A stretch of 64,000 bases of DNA from CG2-30-36-16 sp964372115 (GCA_964372115.1 CAYJPN010000018.1:1-64000), one strand, 5' to 3'; shown: positions 43,798-54,202, counted from the first letter of the stretch. The notes: a model not told the origin generated them from the sequence alone. Made by a program: numbers and translations.

Positions 43798-46700
43798 ATG
43801 TTGATAACAAAAAATACTTTTAAGTTTATAATTTTAGTTGCAGCGCTCATTGTTTTTACTTCCGGTGTAACTATCGGACAGCGGATTGTCGATAAAAATA
43901 AAGGCGATCACAACGAGACAAGAAAAGGTTTTATGGATGGTAACCTTGCCGCAACTGTATATTACAATTTTGGTGAAATTGCCGACTGGCAGAATGAGCC
44001 AAGCAGAAGCGGGGTTTGGCCAAAAGGAACAAACCACACTTATGTAGATGGTGTGGCAATTATTGTTCAGGCTGAAGCAACAGACCCGGCAGGTAATCTT
44101 ATCCACCCTCTCGAATCAAATTATTATGAGTTTACACGATATAACAGCTCAACAGGCGTAACTTACGGCTGGTGGCCTTTACCAGGATATTCAGCACAAT
44201 TCAGCAGTTCACCGGCAAGAAGCGATATTCCCTCTACCTGGCCAATAAGATGGCCTGACAGACCATCGGACTGGGAAGGAAACTGGAATGGATTTTTTGG
44301 AAAAGGAATATTTAACGCTGATGTTGAGACTTATTTTGTGTTCGATGATAATGAAGATAGGGAGTACTTATTAAACAATAATTTTATGCCTGATGCTGCT
44401 GATCCGACAAGAGGAGGATTAGGTATGCAGGTTAGAGCGCGCGGTTTTCAATGGTCGCAAGTACTTGCTGAAGATGTAATCTTCTGGTATTACGAAATTA
44501 CAAATATGGGAACATACGATTATCAAAATACTCTATTCGCTCAATACGTGGATTGGGGAATTGGCGGACACGATAATTCATCAAACAATGCAGGTGATTA
44601 TAATGAACTCCTGGATATGTCGTATGCATGGTCGGTTGTTCCTTTCGGAAGCCCGGGGAATTGGAGCCCTATCGGTTTAGCTGGATACGCCTTTCTTGAA
44701 AGCCCCGGCGTGCCGGATGACTCGAAGGATAATGATGCAGATGGACTGACCGATGAAAAAAGAAATAATATCGCTAATATATTTATCACTGATCCTAATC
44801 AAGACCCGTTTTTAAGGGATCCATTTCAGGATACAACAAAGTTTTCCCAATTTTATGGTCGTCCTTGGGAAAAGCATTGGGATGCTGATGAGAATGGAAA
44901 TTGGACATCCTATTTTGATCTCAATAACAATGATGTATGGGACCCGAATGAGCCGCTTAATAATGATGTTGGCGCAGATGGTATTGGCCCGTTTGATGCA
45001 GGATATACCGGTCCCGATATTGATGGGACAGAAGCAAACGGTAAACCCGATCAAGGGGAACCCAATTTTGGTATTCTTGATAAAGACGAGTCGGATCAAT
45101 TAGGTCTTACCGGATTTAAAATTTATGCGGTACATACTTTTGAACTCGACAACGATGAGGAGAACTGGACGGTACTTTCAGGATTGCCGGCGCCTCATGG
45201 TCAATCACTTATAGGTGTTAACCTTGCAAATTATTTTTCAAGTTATCTTTTCAGTATGAATGGCAGAAATACTTACTCTGCTACAACTGGCGCAATTCAG
45301 GATGAAGGCGAAACCGAGCGGTTTTCTATGTCAATGATCTTCGGTATTAATAAAGACGATTTGTTTAGAAGAAAAAAGACAGTTCAGCAAATTTACAATG
45401 CTAATTACCGCTTTGCCAAACCGCCTGAAAAACCGATTCTAACCGCGGTACCCGGTGATAGGAAAGTAATTCTTTACTGGGATGATAGGGCTGAAACAAC
45501 ATTTGATGAATTTTATCAGAGAATAAATTTTGAAGGTTACAGAGTTTACAGATCGACAGAACCAAATTTTCTGGAAGACAAAATAATAACAGATGCCTAC
45601 GGTAAACCAATTTTCAGATCTCCGATTGCACAGTTTGATTTAATTGACGGCGTAACAGGGCTTCATCCTATCAACGTTAACGGCGCCATGTTTTATCTCG
45701 GAGATGATTCGGGATTAAAACATTCCTTTATTGACACAACCGTGCAGAACGGGCAAACATACTACTACGCTATTGCTGCTTACGACCGCGGATTTGAAAC
45801 TGTAACGGTGCAAGGAAATATTGAAGGTATACCCCCTTCTGAAACAACAACCATTTTGAAAAAAGATATTAATGGTAATATAACCACCGATATTAATACC
45901 GCTGTTATTACCCCGAGAGCTCCTGCAGCAGGATATTTAGAATCGGAAGTAGCCTCGTTTGAAGGAAGCGGACCGGGAACCGGCACAATATCTATTTCCA
46001 TTCTTAATCCCGATTCTATAAAAAACTTTGGTTCCTATCGGTTGGAGTTTGATGATGACGTTCCTTTCCACAACTCGGCTAATCCTAAATATTCACTAAT
46101 AAACGTTTTTGATAGCGACACTCTTATTAATAATGAAAAAGTTACTGGAGTTGAAGCTCAAACCCCGGTACTTGACGGATTTGTGTTGGATATTAAAAGT
46201 GATACTGCAGTTGTAATTGATTTTGAAAAAACAAAATGGATTAAAGGAAACAGCAATTATGTTGTACAGGTAGGATTCGATTCCAGGTATCAGGCAGCTT
46301 ACCTGGGGAAAAAAATAGACTATCCCGCCGATTTTGAAATCAAACTTACAGACCCCGGACAGGGTGATCTATCGTTTCCGGCAACATCTTTTAGTCAACC
46401 AATACAATCAAATATTATTGTAAATAATCTGACTGAAGGCACTGACCATTTTCAATTTATTTTCAGAGACGCAAATTCGGACGCCATTTTTAACGATGGG
46501 GATGCGATATTTTTGGTGTTTGGTGATTCTCTCGGTAAAAGAGCTACTAATACAACGGATTTGCATGTCAGTTGGTCAGTTACTTTTATTAAGGATACTT
46601 CAATTGCTGAGGATAAACAAATAGCACCCCAGTACGGCGATATTTTTACTGTGGTAAACAAGAAACCATTTAGAAAAGGTGAATATTACGCGTTCACATT

Positions 46701-47052
46701 AAAAGGAGTTGGCTTCGACAAGAACAAAGCGTCGTCGGATTTAAACAAAGTGATAGTTGTCCCAAATCCATACGTGGGTGCGACATCCTGGGAACCGCTT
46801 TCAAACGAAGTTGGTCGCGGCGAGCGACGTATATATTTTATGCATTTGCCGAACGAGTGTACAATTAATATTTATACTATAAGCGGAAAACTTGTTAAGT
46901 CATTTCAACATTCCAGCACTATTTCGGATGGACAGGAAAGCTGGGATCTTGTTTCGAAGGATGGAATGGACATAGCCTACGGAGTGTATGTTTTTCAAAT
47001 TGATGCTCCGGGTGTCGGTCAAAAAATTGGAAAATTTGCGGTGATAAAATGA
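43798..47052 (+). CDS. Large secreted protein with FN3 and T9SS-like C-terminus, partner of the TonB receptor
   Basis: The 1,084-residue product has a signal peptide (to SGVTIGQ). Its Asp-rich loops resemble calcium sites (DNDADGLTDEKRNN, DLNNNDVWDPNEP, GPDIDGTEANGKPDQGE), and a fibronectin III-like domain lies near nt 45420-45800 (KPILTAVPGDRKVILYWDDR). The C-terminal domain has KVIVVPNPYVGATSW, INIYTISGKLVKSF and YGVYVFQIDAPG, a variant of the T9SS sorting fold. I assign it as an extracellular partner of the receptor because of the order of genes and the four-base coupling to the PorV/PorQ gene; this is not proof. GGAG at 43789-43792 fixes the start. Confidence 0.75.
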   Translation: MLITKNTFKFIILVAALIVFTSGVTIGQRIVDKNKGDHNETRKGFMDGNLAATVYYNFGEIADWQNEPSRSGVWPKGTNHTYVDGVAIIVQAEATDPAGNLIHPLESNYYEFTRYNSSTGVTYGWWPLPGYSAQFSSSPARSDIPSTWPIRWPDRPSDWEGNWNGFFGKGIFNADVETYFVFDDNEDREYLLNNNFMPDAADPTRGGLGMQVRARGFQWSQVLAEDVIFWYYEITNMGTYDYQNTLFAQYVDWGIGGHDNSSNNAGDYNELLDMSYAWSVVPFGSPGNWSPIGLAGYAFLESPGVPDDSKDNDADGLTDEKRNNIANIFITDPNQDPFLRDPFQDTTKFSQFYGRPWEKHWDADENGNWTSYFDLNNNDVWDPNEPLNNDVGADGIGPFDAGYTGPDIDGTEANGKPDQGEPNFGILDKDESDQLGLTGFKIYAVHTFELDNDEENWTVLSGLPAPHGQSLIGVNLANYFSSYLFSMNGRNTYSATTGAIQDEGETERFSMSMIFGINKDDLFRRKKTVQQIYNANYRFAKPPEKPILTAVPGDRKVILYWDDRAETTFDEFYQRINFEGYRVYRSTEPNFLEDKIITDAYGKPIFRSPIAQFDLIDGVTGLHPINVNGAMFYLGDDSGLKHSFIDTTVQNGQTYYYAIAAYDRGFETVTVQGNIEGIPPSETTTILKKDINGNITTDINTAVITPRAPAAGYLESEVASFEGSGPGTGTISISILNPDSIKNFGSYRLEFDDDVPFHNSANPKYSLINVFDSDTLINNEKVTGVEAQTPVLDGFVLDIKSDTAVVIDFEKTKWIKGNSNYVVQVGFDSRYQAAYLGKKIDYPADFEIKLTDPGQGDLSFPATSFSQPIQSNIIVNNLTEGTDHFQFIFRDANSDAIFNDGDAIFLVFGDSLGKRATNTTDLHVSWSVTFIKDTSIAEDKQIAPQYGDIFTVVNKKPFRKGEYYAFTLKGVGFDKNKASSDLNKVIVVPNPYVGATSWEPLSNEVGRGERRIYFMHLPNECTINIYTISGKLVKSFQHSSTISDGQESWDLVSKDGMDIAYGVYVFQIDAPGVGQKIGKFAVIK

Positions 47053-48128
47053 TAAAATTAAAAAGAATAAAATTATTGTTTGTGGATGCTGCGCTGAATA
47101 TAACTTATGTGAAAATATTTTTCATAAGTTTAACTTTTCTTTTGTTAAATCAATCTGTTTATGCCCAGAATGTCTCCAAGGTGGGCACAACGGCAGCATC
47201 TTTTCTGGAGATAGGTGCGGGTGCTCGTGCAAATGCGATGGGCGGCGCCTTTGTGGGTCTCGCAAACGATGCATCCACATTATACTGGAACGTTGGCGGA
47301 ATAGCTTCGCTCGATAGGTATGAGGTGGTTCTAACACATACCGATTGGATTGCAGACACAAAATTTGATTATGCGGGACTGGTAATTCCATTAGGCGATT
47401 TTGGAAATTTCGGTTTTAGTATAACCTCTCTTTCTATGGAAGAAATGAAAGTTAGAACTGTTGAACAGCCGGATGGAACAGGCGAAAATTTCAGCGCCTC
47501 CGATATCGCAATTGCATTATCTTACGGAAGAAAATTTACCGATCGTTTTTCAATCGGAATAACTGCAAAATATATAAAACAGACAATCTGGCATATGAGT
47601 TCTTCCGCTTTTGCTATTGATGCCGGAACAGTTTTCAGAACTGATCTTCTCGGAGGAATGACAATAGGCGCGGTGATGTCAAATTTCGGAACCGCTATGC
47701 GCTTGGACGGAAGAGACACGAGAAATTTTATTCGGATTGACGATACCAAACAAGGTTCAAATGATAGGATTCCTTCAAATATTGATCTTGATTCGTGGGA
47801 TCTGCCGCTATATTTTCAGATCGGCGTTTCCACTCCTGCATTCCAATTAGATAATTATGCTTTAACCGTTGCTGCGGATGCATTAGTTCCGAATAATAAT
47901 TACCAGAGTTTAAATGTAGGCGCCGAATTTTCATTTATGGATTTCTTTTCTTTGAGAGGGGGTTATAATTCCCTGTTTCTCACAGATGCCGAAGGTGGTC
48001 TTTCGTTTGGCGCAAGTGTTAATTCCAAGATGCTGTTTAGTACTGCAATGGTAAATTTCGATTATGCATTTAGGGATTTCGGAAAGTTAAAAAATGTACA
48101 TAGTTTTTCTCTGGGAATAAAATTTTGA
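47049..48128 (+). CDS. PorV/PorQ-family outer-membrane protein
   Basis: The 359-residue product has a signal peptide (to SVYAQ) and the start typical of the family, GTTAASFLEIGAGARANAMG followed by GAFVGLANDASTLYWNVGGI. The barrel continues to the last strand VHSFSLGIKF. PorV and its relatives are FadL-like barrels that collect T9SS cargo at the outer membrane and help to attach it. A copy inside a glycan locus suggests a dedicated adaptor for the surface proteins here. It overlaps the preceding gene by four bases (ATGA). Confidence 0.85.
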   Translation: MIKLKRIKLLFVDAALNITYVKIFFISLTFLLLNQSVYAQNVSKVGTTAASFLEIGAGARANAMGGAFVGLANDASTLYWNVGGIASLDRYEVVLTHTDWIADTKFDYAGLVIPLGDFGNFGFSITSLSMEEMKVRTVEQPDGTGENFSASDIAIALSYGRKFTDRFSIGITAKYIKQTIWHMSSSAFAIDAGTVFRTDLLGGMTIGAVMSNFGTAMRLDGRDTRNFIRIDDTKQGSNDRIPSNIDLDSWDLPLYFQIGVSTPAFQLDNYALTVAADALVPNNNYQSLNVGAEFSFMDFFSLRGGYNSLFLTDAEGGLSFGASVNSKMLFSTAMVNFDYAFRDFGKLKNVHSFSLGIKF

Positions 48129-48174
48129 TTTTAAAAACTCGAAACAATTTTAGAATTCTAATGGTTGGAAGAAA

Positions 48175-49689
48175 TTGAAAATTAACTTACTAATAATTTT
48201 ACTTTTATATCTCAACTGCGGCTACTCTCAAAATTTGTTTTTTGAGGGTGAAGATAATTTACAAAGTAAAAATGAAATTGTTGCTCAGGTTGGACCGATA
48301 AAGATTACTTCTGAAGAATTCATTTATAGTTATGAGTTTGGGCCGGCTTTTCCAAAAAGGAAAAAAGATTCGAAAGTGACGCATCTTAATTACATGATTA
48401 ACGAAAAGCTGCTTGCTCTGGAAGGATTTGAAGAAGGCGTAATGGAAAAAGAGTCAACAAAAGGACTTTACACAGATATTGAATCCGATTTAGCTGCTGA
48501 AGAAATGTTCGAGAAAGAGATAGTGCCTAAGGTTAAAATAAATGATGCTGAGATTAAAAAGGTGATTGAAAAAAAACAAAGTGAATACCATCTGCGATGG
48601 TTATATGCCGGGGACTCTCCGTCACTCGAAAATTATTTGAGGCAGTTAAGGAATGATATTTCATTCGATTCTCTATTTTATGCACAACTGAGTGGTTCTG
48701 TTCTGATCGATGATAGACAATTAACAAGCAGTCTTTATAATATATATATGAAAAATCCGCAGTTAGCTCAAATTGTGGATACACTGAAAGCCGGAAAGAT
48801 TTCTAATCCCATTCATACCGATGATGGATGGTACATCATTAAGATTGATAATATTACCAAAAGCATGATCACCGGTGAGGCTGAGTATAATAAACTTAAG
48901 TCGGAATCAATTGATGCGATTACTAAAAGCAAAATGGATATGTTATCTGATAAGTATGTAAAGGAATTATTCGCAGATGAGAATCCGACAATAAAACGGA
49001 ATGTGTTTAATGTACTTCGATCATATCTTGGAAAATTTATCCTGCCTGAAGAAAAATATTCCGAATGGGAATTGGATGACAAACTTGATGCCGCACTAAC
49101 TAATCTTGGATTGAAAAGAGAAGAGAAAAATCCTGGTCTAACATTGGTTGAATGTAAAAACTGTCAAATATCTATGGATGAATTTATCGTTTGGTATAGA
49201 AACCGTGAACAATATGTGAAATTCTCTAAAAATGATTTAATCGGATTCTCGAAGTCGTTGGAAGATTTGGTTTGGGTTATGGTACGGGATAATTTTTTAA
49301 CCACTCAAGCTTTCAAAAAGGGTTACAACAAATCCGAGTGGGTAAAAAAGCAAGCGGAATGGTGGAAAGATAAAATATCGTATAGCGCTTACAGAACTGA
49401 ATTAGCTAATTCCATCATATTGAATTCTGAAGAGCAGCATCTGTTAGACGAAAAGAAACAATCTCAGTCCGAAATTATGGGTGAAGAACTTTCAAAAAAA
49501 ATATTGCATAAAGTTCTTGAGTTGAAGAAAAAATATAAAGTTGTTATAAATGATAAGATACTTGAAAAGATAAAAGTCTCAACTGAAAATGACAATAAAG
49601 CCATTGAGTTGTATATAGCTAAAAGAGGAAATTTAATCCCGCGACCGGCATTCCCTTCAATTGATAATGAGTGGGTAAACTGGGAATAA
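48175..49689 (+). CDS. Peptidyl-prolyl isomerase (parvulin/SurA-like)
   Basis: The 504-residue protein has a signal peptide ending near GYSQ, a SurA-like helical arm (about 50-130), and a parvulin-like domain (about 145-225) with DSLFYAQLSG and the end signature IVDTLKAGKISNPIHTDDGW, YIIKIDNI. Long helical regions follow. It should act as a periplasmic chaperone for outer-membrane or exported proteins. The start is TTG at 48175, with GGAAG before it. Its place between the PorV/PorQ protein and the ABC importer suggests it folds the receptor and surface proteins of the locus. Confidence 0.72.
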   Translation: MKINLLIILLLYLNCGYSQNLFFEGEDNLQSKNEIVAQVGPIKITSEEFIYSYEFGPAFPKRKKDSKVTHLNYMINEKLLALEGFEEGVMEKESTKGLYTDIESDLAAEEMFEKEIVPKVKINDAEIKKVIEKKQSEYHLRWLYAGDSPSLENYLRQLRNDISFDSLFYAQLSGSVLIDDRQLTSSLYNIYMKNPQLAQIVDTLKAGKISNPIHTDDGWYIIKIDNITKSMITGEAEYNKLKSESIDAITKSKMDMLSDKYVKELFADENPTIKRNVFNVLRSYLGKFILPEEKYSEWELDDKLDAALTNLGLKREEKNPGLTLVECKNCQISMDEFIVWYRNREQYVKFSKNDLIGFSKSLEDLVWVMVRDNFLTTQAFKKGYNKSEWVKKQAEWWKDKISYSAYRTELANSIILNSEEQHLLDEKKQSQSEIMGEELSKKILHKVLELKKKYKVVINDKILEKIKVSTENDNKAIELYIAKRGNLIPRPAFPSIDNEWVNWE

Positions 49690-49695
49690 AAAATA

Positions 49696-50991
49696 ATGAA
49701 AAAACTTTTTATAAATTTTGCTTTGCTTGTTTTGATTTGGCTGCCTTTGCAGTCATGTAATTCGGGTAATGAAAGTTCCGATACAAAATTGATCTATTGG
49801 TGTTCCAATAATAGTTATGAAATTCAATTCGCAAAAATTAAAACCGAAAATTGGAATAAAAACAATAAAGAGGTATCCGTAAAATATCAGCCTGTCCCGG
49901 AAGGACGATCAAGTGAAGAAATTATTCTCGCTGCGGTAGTTGGTAAAACTACTCCGGATATCTATTCGAACATGTGGCAGGGCGATGTTGAAGCTTATGC
50001 CCAAGCCGGTGTTTTGGTAGCGCTTGATACCCTAAATGGCTTTATGGATTTTCTTACTGAGAGATGCGATAGTGAAGTGATCGAAGAGATTAGATCGCTT
50101 GATGGACACATTTATCAGATTCCCTGGAAGATTAATCCGATAATGCTAATATACAATGAGAAGATGATCGCGGATTTGGGTTCATCAACTCCGCCTCATA
50201 CATACTCCGATTTTTTTAAATTCTCTGCAAAGTTTCAGAAAGATGTTAACGGCGACGGATATGTAGACCGATGGTTCGGATATTCGGAAGTGCTTGTTAC
50301 ATGGTGGCAAAGATTTTTTGATTTTTATCCTCTTTACCTTGCGGCTTCGGGCGGAGCTCCGTTAGTAAAAAACAATAAGGCTGTTTTTGATAATAAATAT
50401 GCTGTTGAAGTTTTTACGTTTTTGAGAACGCTGTATAAAAAAAATTATTTCTCAAAAGAACAACTCTCTGCACGGCAGGATGTTTTTTTATCCGAAGTAA
50501 TCGCGACCAGATTTACAGGTCCGTGGGAAATAGCACACGCAGAGAAATTTAAACCAAAGGGATTTGAATATAATTTTAGTTTTATGCCGGTACCCGATGA
50601 TCATAAAGGTCCAATTTATACATATGGTGATCCTAAAAATATTGTAATATTTAAAACTTGTAAAAAACCACAAGTTGCCTGGGAATATGTAAAAACACTA
50701 ATTGATCGCGATGGTGATCTCAAACTTTTAGAATTGACCAATCAACTTCCGAGAAGAAAAAATATTAACATCGATGCATATTTTAGTAAGTATTTCAGCG
50801 AAAACCCGAAAATGAAAATATTCGCGGAACAATCGAAATACGTTAGAGGAACAGATGCTTCGCCGGTGCTCAAAGAAGTTTTCGATTTGATTTCTCAAGA
50901 GTATGAGGCTTGTGTTATTTACGGAATGAAAACACCCGAACGGGCTGTAAAAGATGCTTCGGATGCAGTTAATTTATTATTTCTAAAGTAA
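49696..50991 (+). CDS. ABC sugar importer, solute-binding lipoprotein
   Basis: The 431-residue protein has a lipobox (LQSC) and the fold of family-1 extracellular solute-binding proteins (MalE/UgpB type). Recognisable stretches are IYWCSNNSYEIQFAKIKTEN, TTPDIYSNMWQGDVEAYAQA, IPWKINPIMLIYNEKMI and DPKNIVIFKTCKKPQVAWEY. It binds sugar in the periplasm and delivers it to the two permeases encoded directly after it. The next gene starts on its stop codon (TAATG). The ligand is inferred to be a mannose-containing oligosaccharide from the enzymes of the locus. Confidence 0.9.
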   Translation: MKKLFINFALLVLIWLPLQSCNSGNESSDTKLIYWCSNNSYEIQFAKIKTENWNKNNKEVSVKYQPVPEGRSSEEIILAAVVGKTTPDIYSNMWQGDVEAYAQAGVLVALDTLNGFMDFLTERCDSEVIEEIRSLDGHIYQIPWKINPIMLIYNEKMIADLGSSTPPHTYSDFFKFSAKFQKDVNGDGYVDRWFGYSEVLVTWWQRFFDFYPLYLAASGGAPLVKNNKAVFDNKYAVEVFTFLRTLYKKNYFSKEQLSARQDVFLSEVIATRFTGPWEIAHAEKFKPKGFEYNFSFMPVPDDHKGPIYTYGDPKNIVIFKTCKKPQVAWEYVKTLIDRDGDLKLLELTNQLPRRKNINIDAYFSKYFSENPKMKIFAEQSKYVRGTDASPVLKEVFDLISQEYEACVIYGMKTPERAVKDASDAVNLLFLK

Positions 50992-51863
50992 TGTTGATAA
51001 AAGTGATAATCAGAAAAAAAATATTACCCTACTTACTTGTCTCTCCATACATAGTACATTTTTTACTATTCGTGGCGTTCCCGGTTGTATTTTCTATCGT
51101 TCTTACGTTCCATAAATGGAATATCATTGCACCTATGGAATACTCCGGCTTTAGTAATTATACAAGATTATTTAATGATAAAACTTTTTTAAAATCAATC
51201 CTCAACACACTTACATTTTTAGTTATTCACATTCCCCTGCAAATAATTGTTGCGCTATTTCTTGCAGAAATATTAAATCAAAAAATAAAATTGCGCGGAG
51301 TTTTTAGAGGCGCGTTTTTTCTTCCCGTAATTGTTTCCGGAGTTGTAGTTACAATTTTATGGCAACAGCTCTTCGGATTTGATACCGGACTGTTCAACAG
51401 ATTATTAACAGGCGCCGGGCTTAGTAAGATTGGGTGGTTAACAGACCCGAATATTGCGATGGTTTCAATTGCCGTTATGGCAACATGGAAAAATGTAGGG
51501 CTTTACATCATCCTCTTTTTAGTCGGACTTCAAACAGTACCGGCGCAATATTACGAAGCCGCCGATCTTGAAGGCGCAAACCATTGGCAAAAATTTTTCA
51601 AAATTACTCTGCCGATGATAAACCCGACGATTTTTATGGTCGTAATCCTTTCTACCATCGGAGGCTTCTCATTATTTATTGAGCCCTATATTATGACCGG
51701 CGGCGGACCATTAAACAGCACAATTTCTGCAGTGCTTTACATTTATAAGCAAGGCTTCTTCTATTACCACATGGGTTATGCCGCAACTTTAGGTTTGTTT
51801 TTTGCATTTATAATTTTGGCTGTTGTAGTAATTCAGAAAAAATTTATTGAGAAAGACCATTGA
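50991..51863 (+). CDS. ABC sugar importer permease (MalF/UgpA type)
   Basis: The 290-residue protein has six membrane helices and the EAA loop YEAADLEGANHWQKFFKITL, followed by PMINPTIFMVV. This loop contacts an ATPase. The N-terminus is LPYLLVSPYIVHFLLFVAFP, standard for the family. It overlaps the binding-protein gene by one base and the next permease by four bases, so the three are one operon. Confidence 0.93.
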   Translation: MLIKVIIRKKILPYLLVSPYIVHFLLFVAFPVVFSIVLTFHKWNIIAPMEYSGFSNYTRLFNDKTFLKSILNTLTFLVIHIPLQIIVALFLAEILNQKIKLRGVFRGAFFLPVIVSGVVVTILWQQLFGFDTGLFNRLLTGAGLSKIGWLTDPNIAMVSIAVMATWKNVGLYIILFLVGLQTVPAQYYEAADLEGANHWQKFFKITLPMINPTIFMVVILSTIGGFSLFIEPYIMTGGGPLNSTISAVLYIYKQGFFYYHMGYAATLGLFFAFIILAVVVIQKKFIEKDH

Positions 51864-52678
51864 AAAAACTTAAATCAATACTGTTTTATACAGCTCTTAC
51901 CATATGCGCGGTGATATTTGTCTATCCATTTTATTGGATGGTGATCGCATCTATCGCTCCGGAAAATGAAATCGGCAGTCTGACAATTATTCCTACCGCT
52001 TTAACGTTAAGTAGTTATTCTCAAATGGTTGATAAAATACCTATCGGCGGAGCATTTATTAACAGCCTTATCGTTGCTTCTTCAATCACAATGGGGGTTT
52101 TAATTTTTGGTTCGATGATCGGTTACGCACTCTCGAAACTTGAGTTTAAAGGAAGGGATTTGATTTTTTATATTATCATTTTCACGATGACATTACCCTT
52201 CCAGATTACACTTATACCACAGTACATTATTATGGTAAAGTTCGGCTGGATTGATACATATTGGGCATTAATTATCCCTTATCTGATAAACGCGTTAAGT
52301 ATTATAATGTTTAGACAATATTTTAAGTCTATCCCTGATAGTTTAATTGATGCGGCAAGGCTTGATGGCTGCAACGAGTTGCAAATAATTTTCAGAATAC
52401 TTTGGCCCAACTCGATGCCGGCGATAATAACAATCGGGATTATAACTTTTATGGCATCATGGAATGAAGTACTCTGGCCTTTGATAGTAATTCGGGACGA
52501 GAGTTTAATGACAATGCCGCAGCTTGTTACATTATTTGCCGTTGGTGGAAGGGCTGAATCTCAATTAGGAGTGAAACTTGCATCGGCAGTAATGCTTGCG
52601 TTGCCTATTGTGCTGGCGTATTTATTCTTCCAGAAATATTTTATACAAAGTATGGCATCAACAGGAATAAAAGAATAG
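51860..52678 (+). CDS. ABC sugar importer permease (MalG/UgpE type)
   Basis: The 272-residue protein has six helices and the EAA loop LIDAARLDGCNELQIIFRIL, then WPNSMPAIITIGIITFM. It starts with TTG at 51860, inside the stop of the MalF-type gene. With the other permease it forms the channel. No ATPase gene is found in the locus up to the window edge, so a shared MsmK/UgpC-type ATPase encoded elsewhere must serve it. Confidence 0.93.
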   Translation: MKKLKSILFYTALTICAVIFVYPFYWMVIASIAPENEIGSLTIIPTALTLSSYSQMVDKIPIGGAFINSLIVASSITMGVLIFGSMIGYALSKLEFKGRDLIFYIIIFTMTLPFQITLIPQYIIMVKFGWIDTYWALIIPYLINALSIIMFRQYFKSIPDSLIDAARLDGCNELQIIFRILWPNSMPAIITIGIITFMASWNEVLWPLIVIRDESLMTMPQLVTLFAVGGRAESQLGVKLASAVMLALPIVLAYLFFQKYFIQSMASTGIKE

Positions 52679-52720
52679 AAAAGTATTATTTAAAATGATA
52701 GAAAAACAATATGAGAAAAG

Positions 52721-54172
52721 ATGAAAGCAATTAGAACAAGAATAGTAATTAAACCTGATTACAAAAGAGTTGTCTATAGACCGTTTACGGTAATGTCCGA
52801 AGAAAGAATTATAAAAATTATTGGTAGAATTCTTTCTCTTCCTGAAAAGGAAGTCAAAAAAGAACTAAAGCAAGTGAGAACAGATTTTGAAGAACGACAT
52901 CAAAGGCTGCGCAATTTTTTTCTTAACCGATTTGAGCAAATGAAAAAATATTTGCTGACAGACCAGGATTTAAGCGAGGAGCGTAAATTATTAATCGGAG
53001 CATATTTTACTCAAGAATATTCGATGGAGTCCGCTGCTCTTTTTAATCCTTCAATGGTTTGGCATCCAGATCAATCAGCCCTCCCCGAAGGAAGTCGTCG
53101 TTTTATTTTAAGTTTGCGTGCCACAGGCGAAGGGCACATTTCATCTATTACTTTCAGATCGGGGGTTATTGATAATGAAAACAGAATAAGCATCGATGCA
53201 CCAACCAGATATGTAACTGCTTCAGAAAGTATTGCAAACCCTGTTTATGAGAAAACGCTTTTTGAAAGAAAGCTGTTTGAGCTGGATTTGCTTAATGAAT
53301 TCGCAAAAATAATTATTGATAGTCTCGGGGATAATTTTACTATTACTGATCTTGAAGATTGTATAAAAATATTAATACGTCCCTACAAAAATAAAGTTAG
53401 TGAAAATGAGCTGATAGCAAAAAGTATTTTATCTCTAGCTCTTTCAAATTATGAAATTCAATATTCGCCGGAACAAAGACTTTCGGAGCGAATAATTTTT
53501 CCTCATTCACCTTCGGAGATTAATGGAATTGAGGATGCTCGCTTTGTTGAGTTTTATGATGAAAACGGGGATCGGGCTTATTACGCTACTTATACAGCCT
53601 TCGATGGTAAAGTTGTTTTTCCCCAGCTTCTTGAAACTAAGGATTTCCTTAATTTTAAAATAAGCACCTTGAATGGACCTGAAGTACAAAATAAAGGAAT
53701 GGCACTTTTCCCCAGAAAAATTAACGGGCTTTATGCAATGATTTCCAGACAAGATAATGAAAATATTTTTTTAATGTATTCAGAGCATCTTCATTTCTGG
53801 TACACAAAACAATTAATTTTAAAACCAACTTATCCATGGGAATTTGTACAGCTTGGTAACTGCGGTTCGCCAATTGAGACTGAGGCAGGTTGGTTAGTGT
53901 TAAGTCATGGCGTCGGGGCTATGCGCGAATATTCTATCGGTGCATTTTTATTAGACAAAGATGATCCGTCAAAAGTTATCGGTCGTTTGGAAGAACCGCT
54001 ATTGACGCCCAATGAAAATGAAAGAGAAGGTTATGTGCCTAATGTGGTTTATAGCTGCGGCGGCGCAATTCATGGAGATGAACTTATAATTCCTTATGCA
54101 ATGTCTGACCATGCAAGCAGCATTGCAAAAGTCAATTTAAGCGAATTACTAAAAAAATTAACTGAAGCATGA
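52721..54172 (+). CDS. GH130 mannoside phosphorylase (long form)
   Basis: The 483-residue protein has a helical N-terminal extension (about 1-100) and the five-bladed beta-propeller of glycoside hydrolase family 130. Key stretches are LFNPSMVWHPDQSALPEGSR, GIEDARFVEFYDENGDRAYY (with the catalytic Asp), KGMALFPRKINGLYAMISRQ and GNCGSPIETEAGWLVLSHGV. GH130 enzymes cleave beta-mannosides with phosphate to give mannose-1-phosphate, or in some groups hydrolyse them. The phosphate-binding His and Arg positions look kept. It lacks a signal peptide, so it works in the cytoplasm after ABC import. It is about half again as long as its neighbour and not a duplicate. Confidence 0.85.
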   Translation: MKAIRTRIVIKPDYKRVVYRPFTVMSEERIIKIIGRILSLPEKEVKKELKQVRTDFEERHQRLRNFFLNRFEQMKKYLLTDQDLSEERKLLIGAYFTQEYSMESAALFNPSMVWHPDQSALPEGSRRFILSLRATGEGHISSITFRSGVIDNENRISIDAPTRYVTASESIANPVYEKTLFERKLFELDLLNEFAKIIIDSLGDNFTITDLEDCIKILIRPYKNKVSENELIAKSILSLALSNYEIQYSPEQRLSERIIFPHSPSEINGIEDARFVEFYDENGDRAYYATYTAFDGKVVFPQLLETKDFLNFKISTLNGPEVQNKGMALFPRKINGLYAMISRQDNENIFLMYSEHLHFWYTKQLILKPTYPWEFVQLGNCGSPIETEAGWLVLSHGVGAMREYSIGAFLLDKDDPSKVIGRLEEPLLTPNENEREGYVPNVVYSCGGAIHGDELIIPYAMSDHASSIAKVNLSELLKKLTEA

Positions 54173-54202
54173 TTCAAGATCGTAAATAAAAAGGTAAATT
54201 AA

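Noticed and set aside
44812..45103. Frames on both strands inside the large secreted protein
   Set aside because: They are shadows of the Asp/Asn-rich repeated loops; the main frame has a signal peptide and domains.
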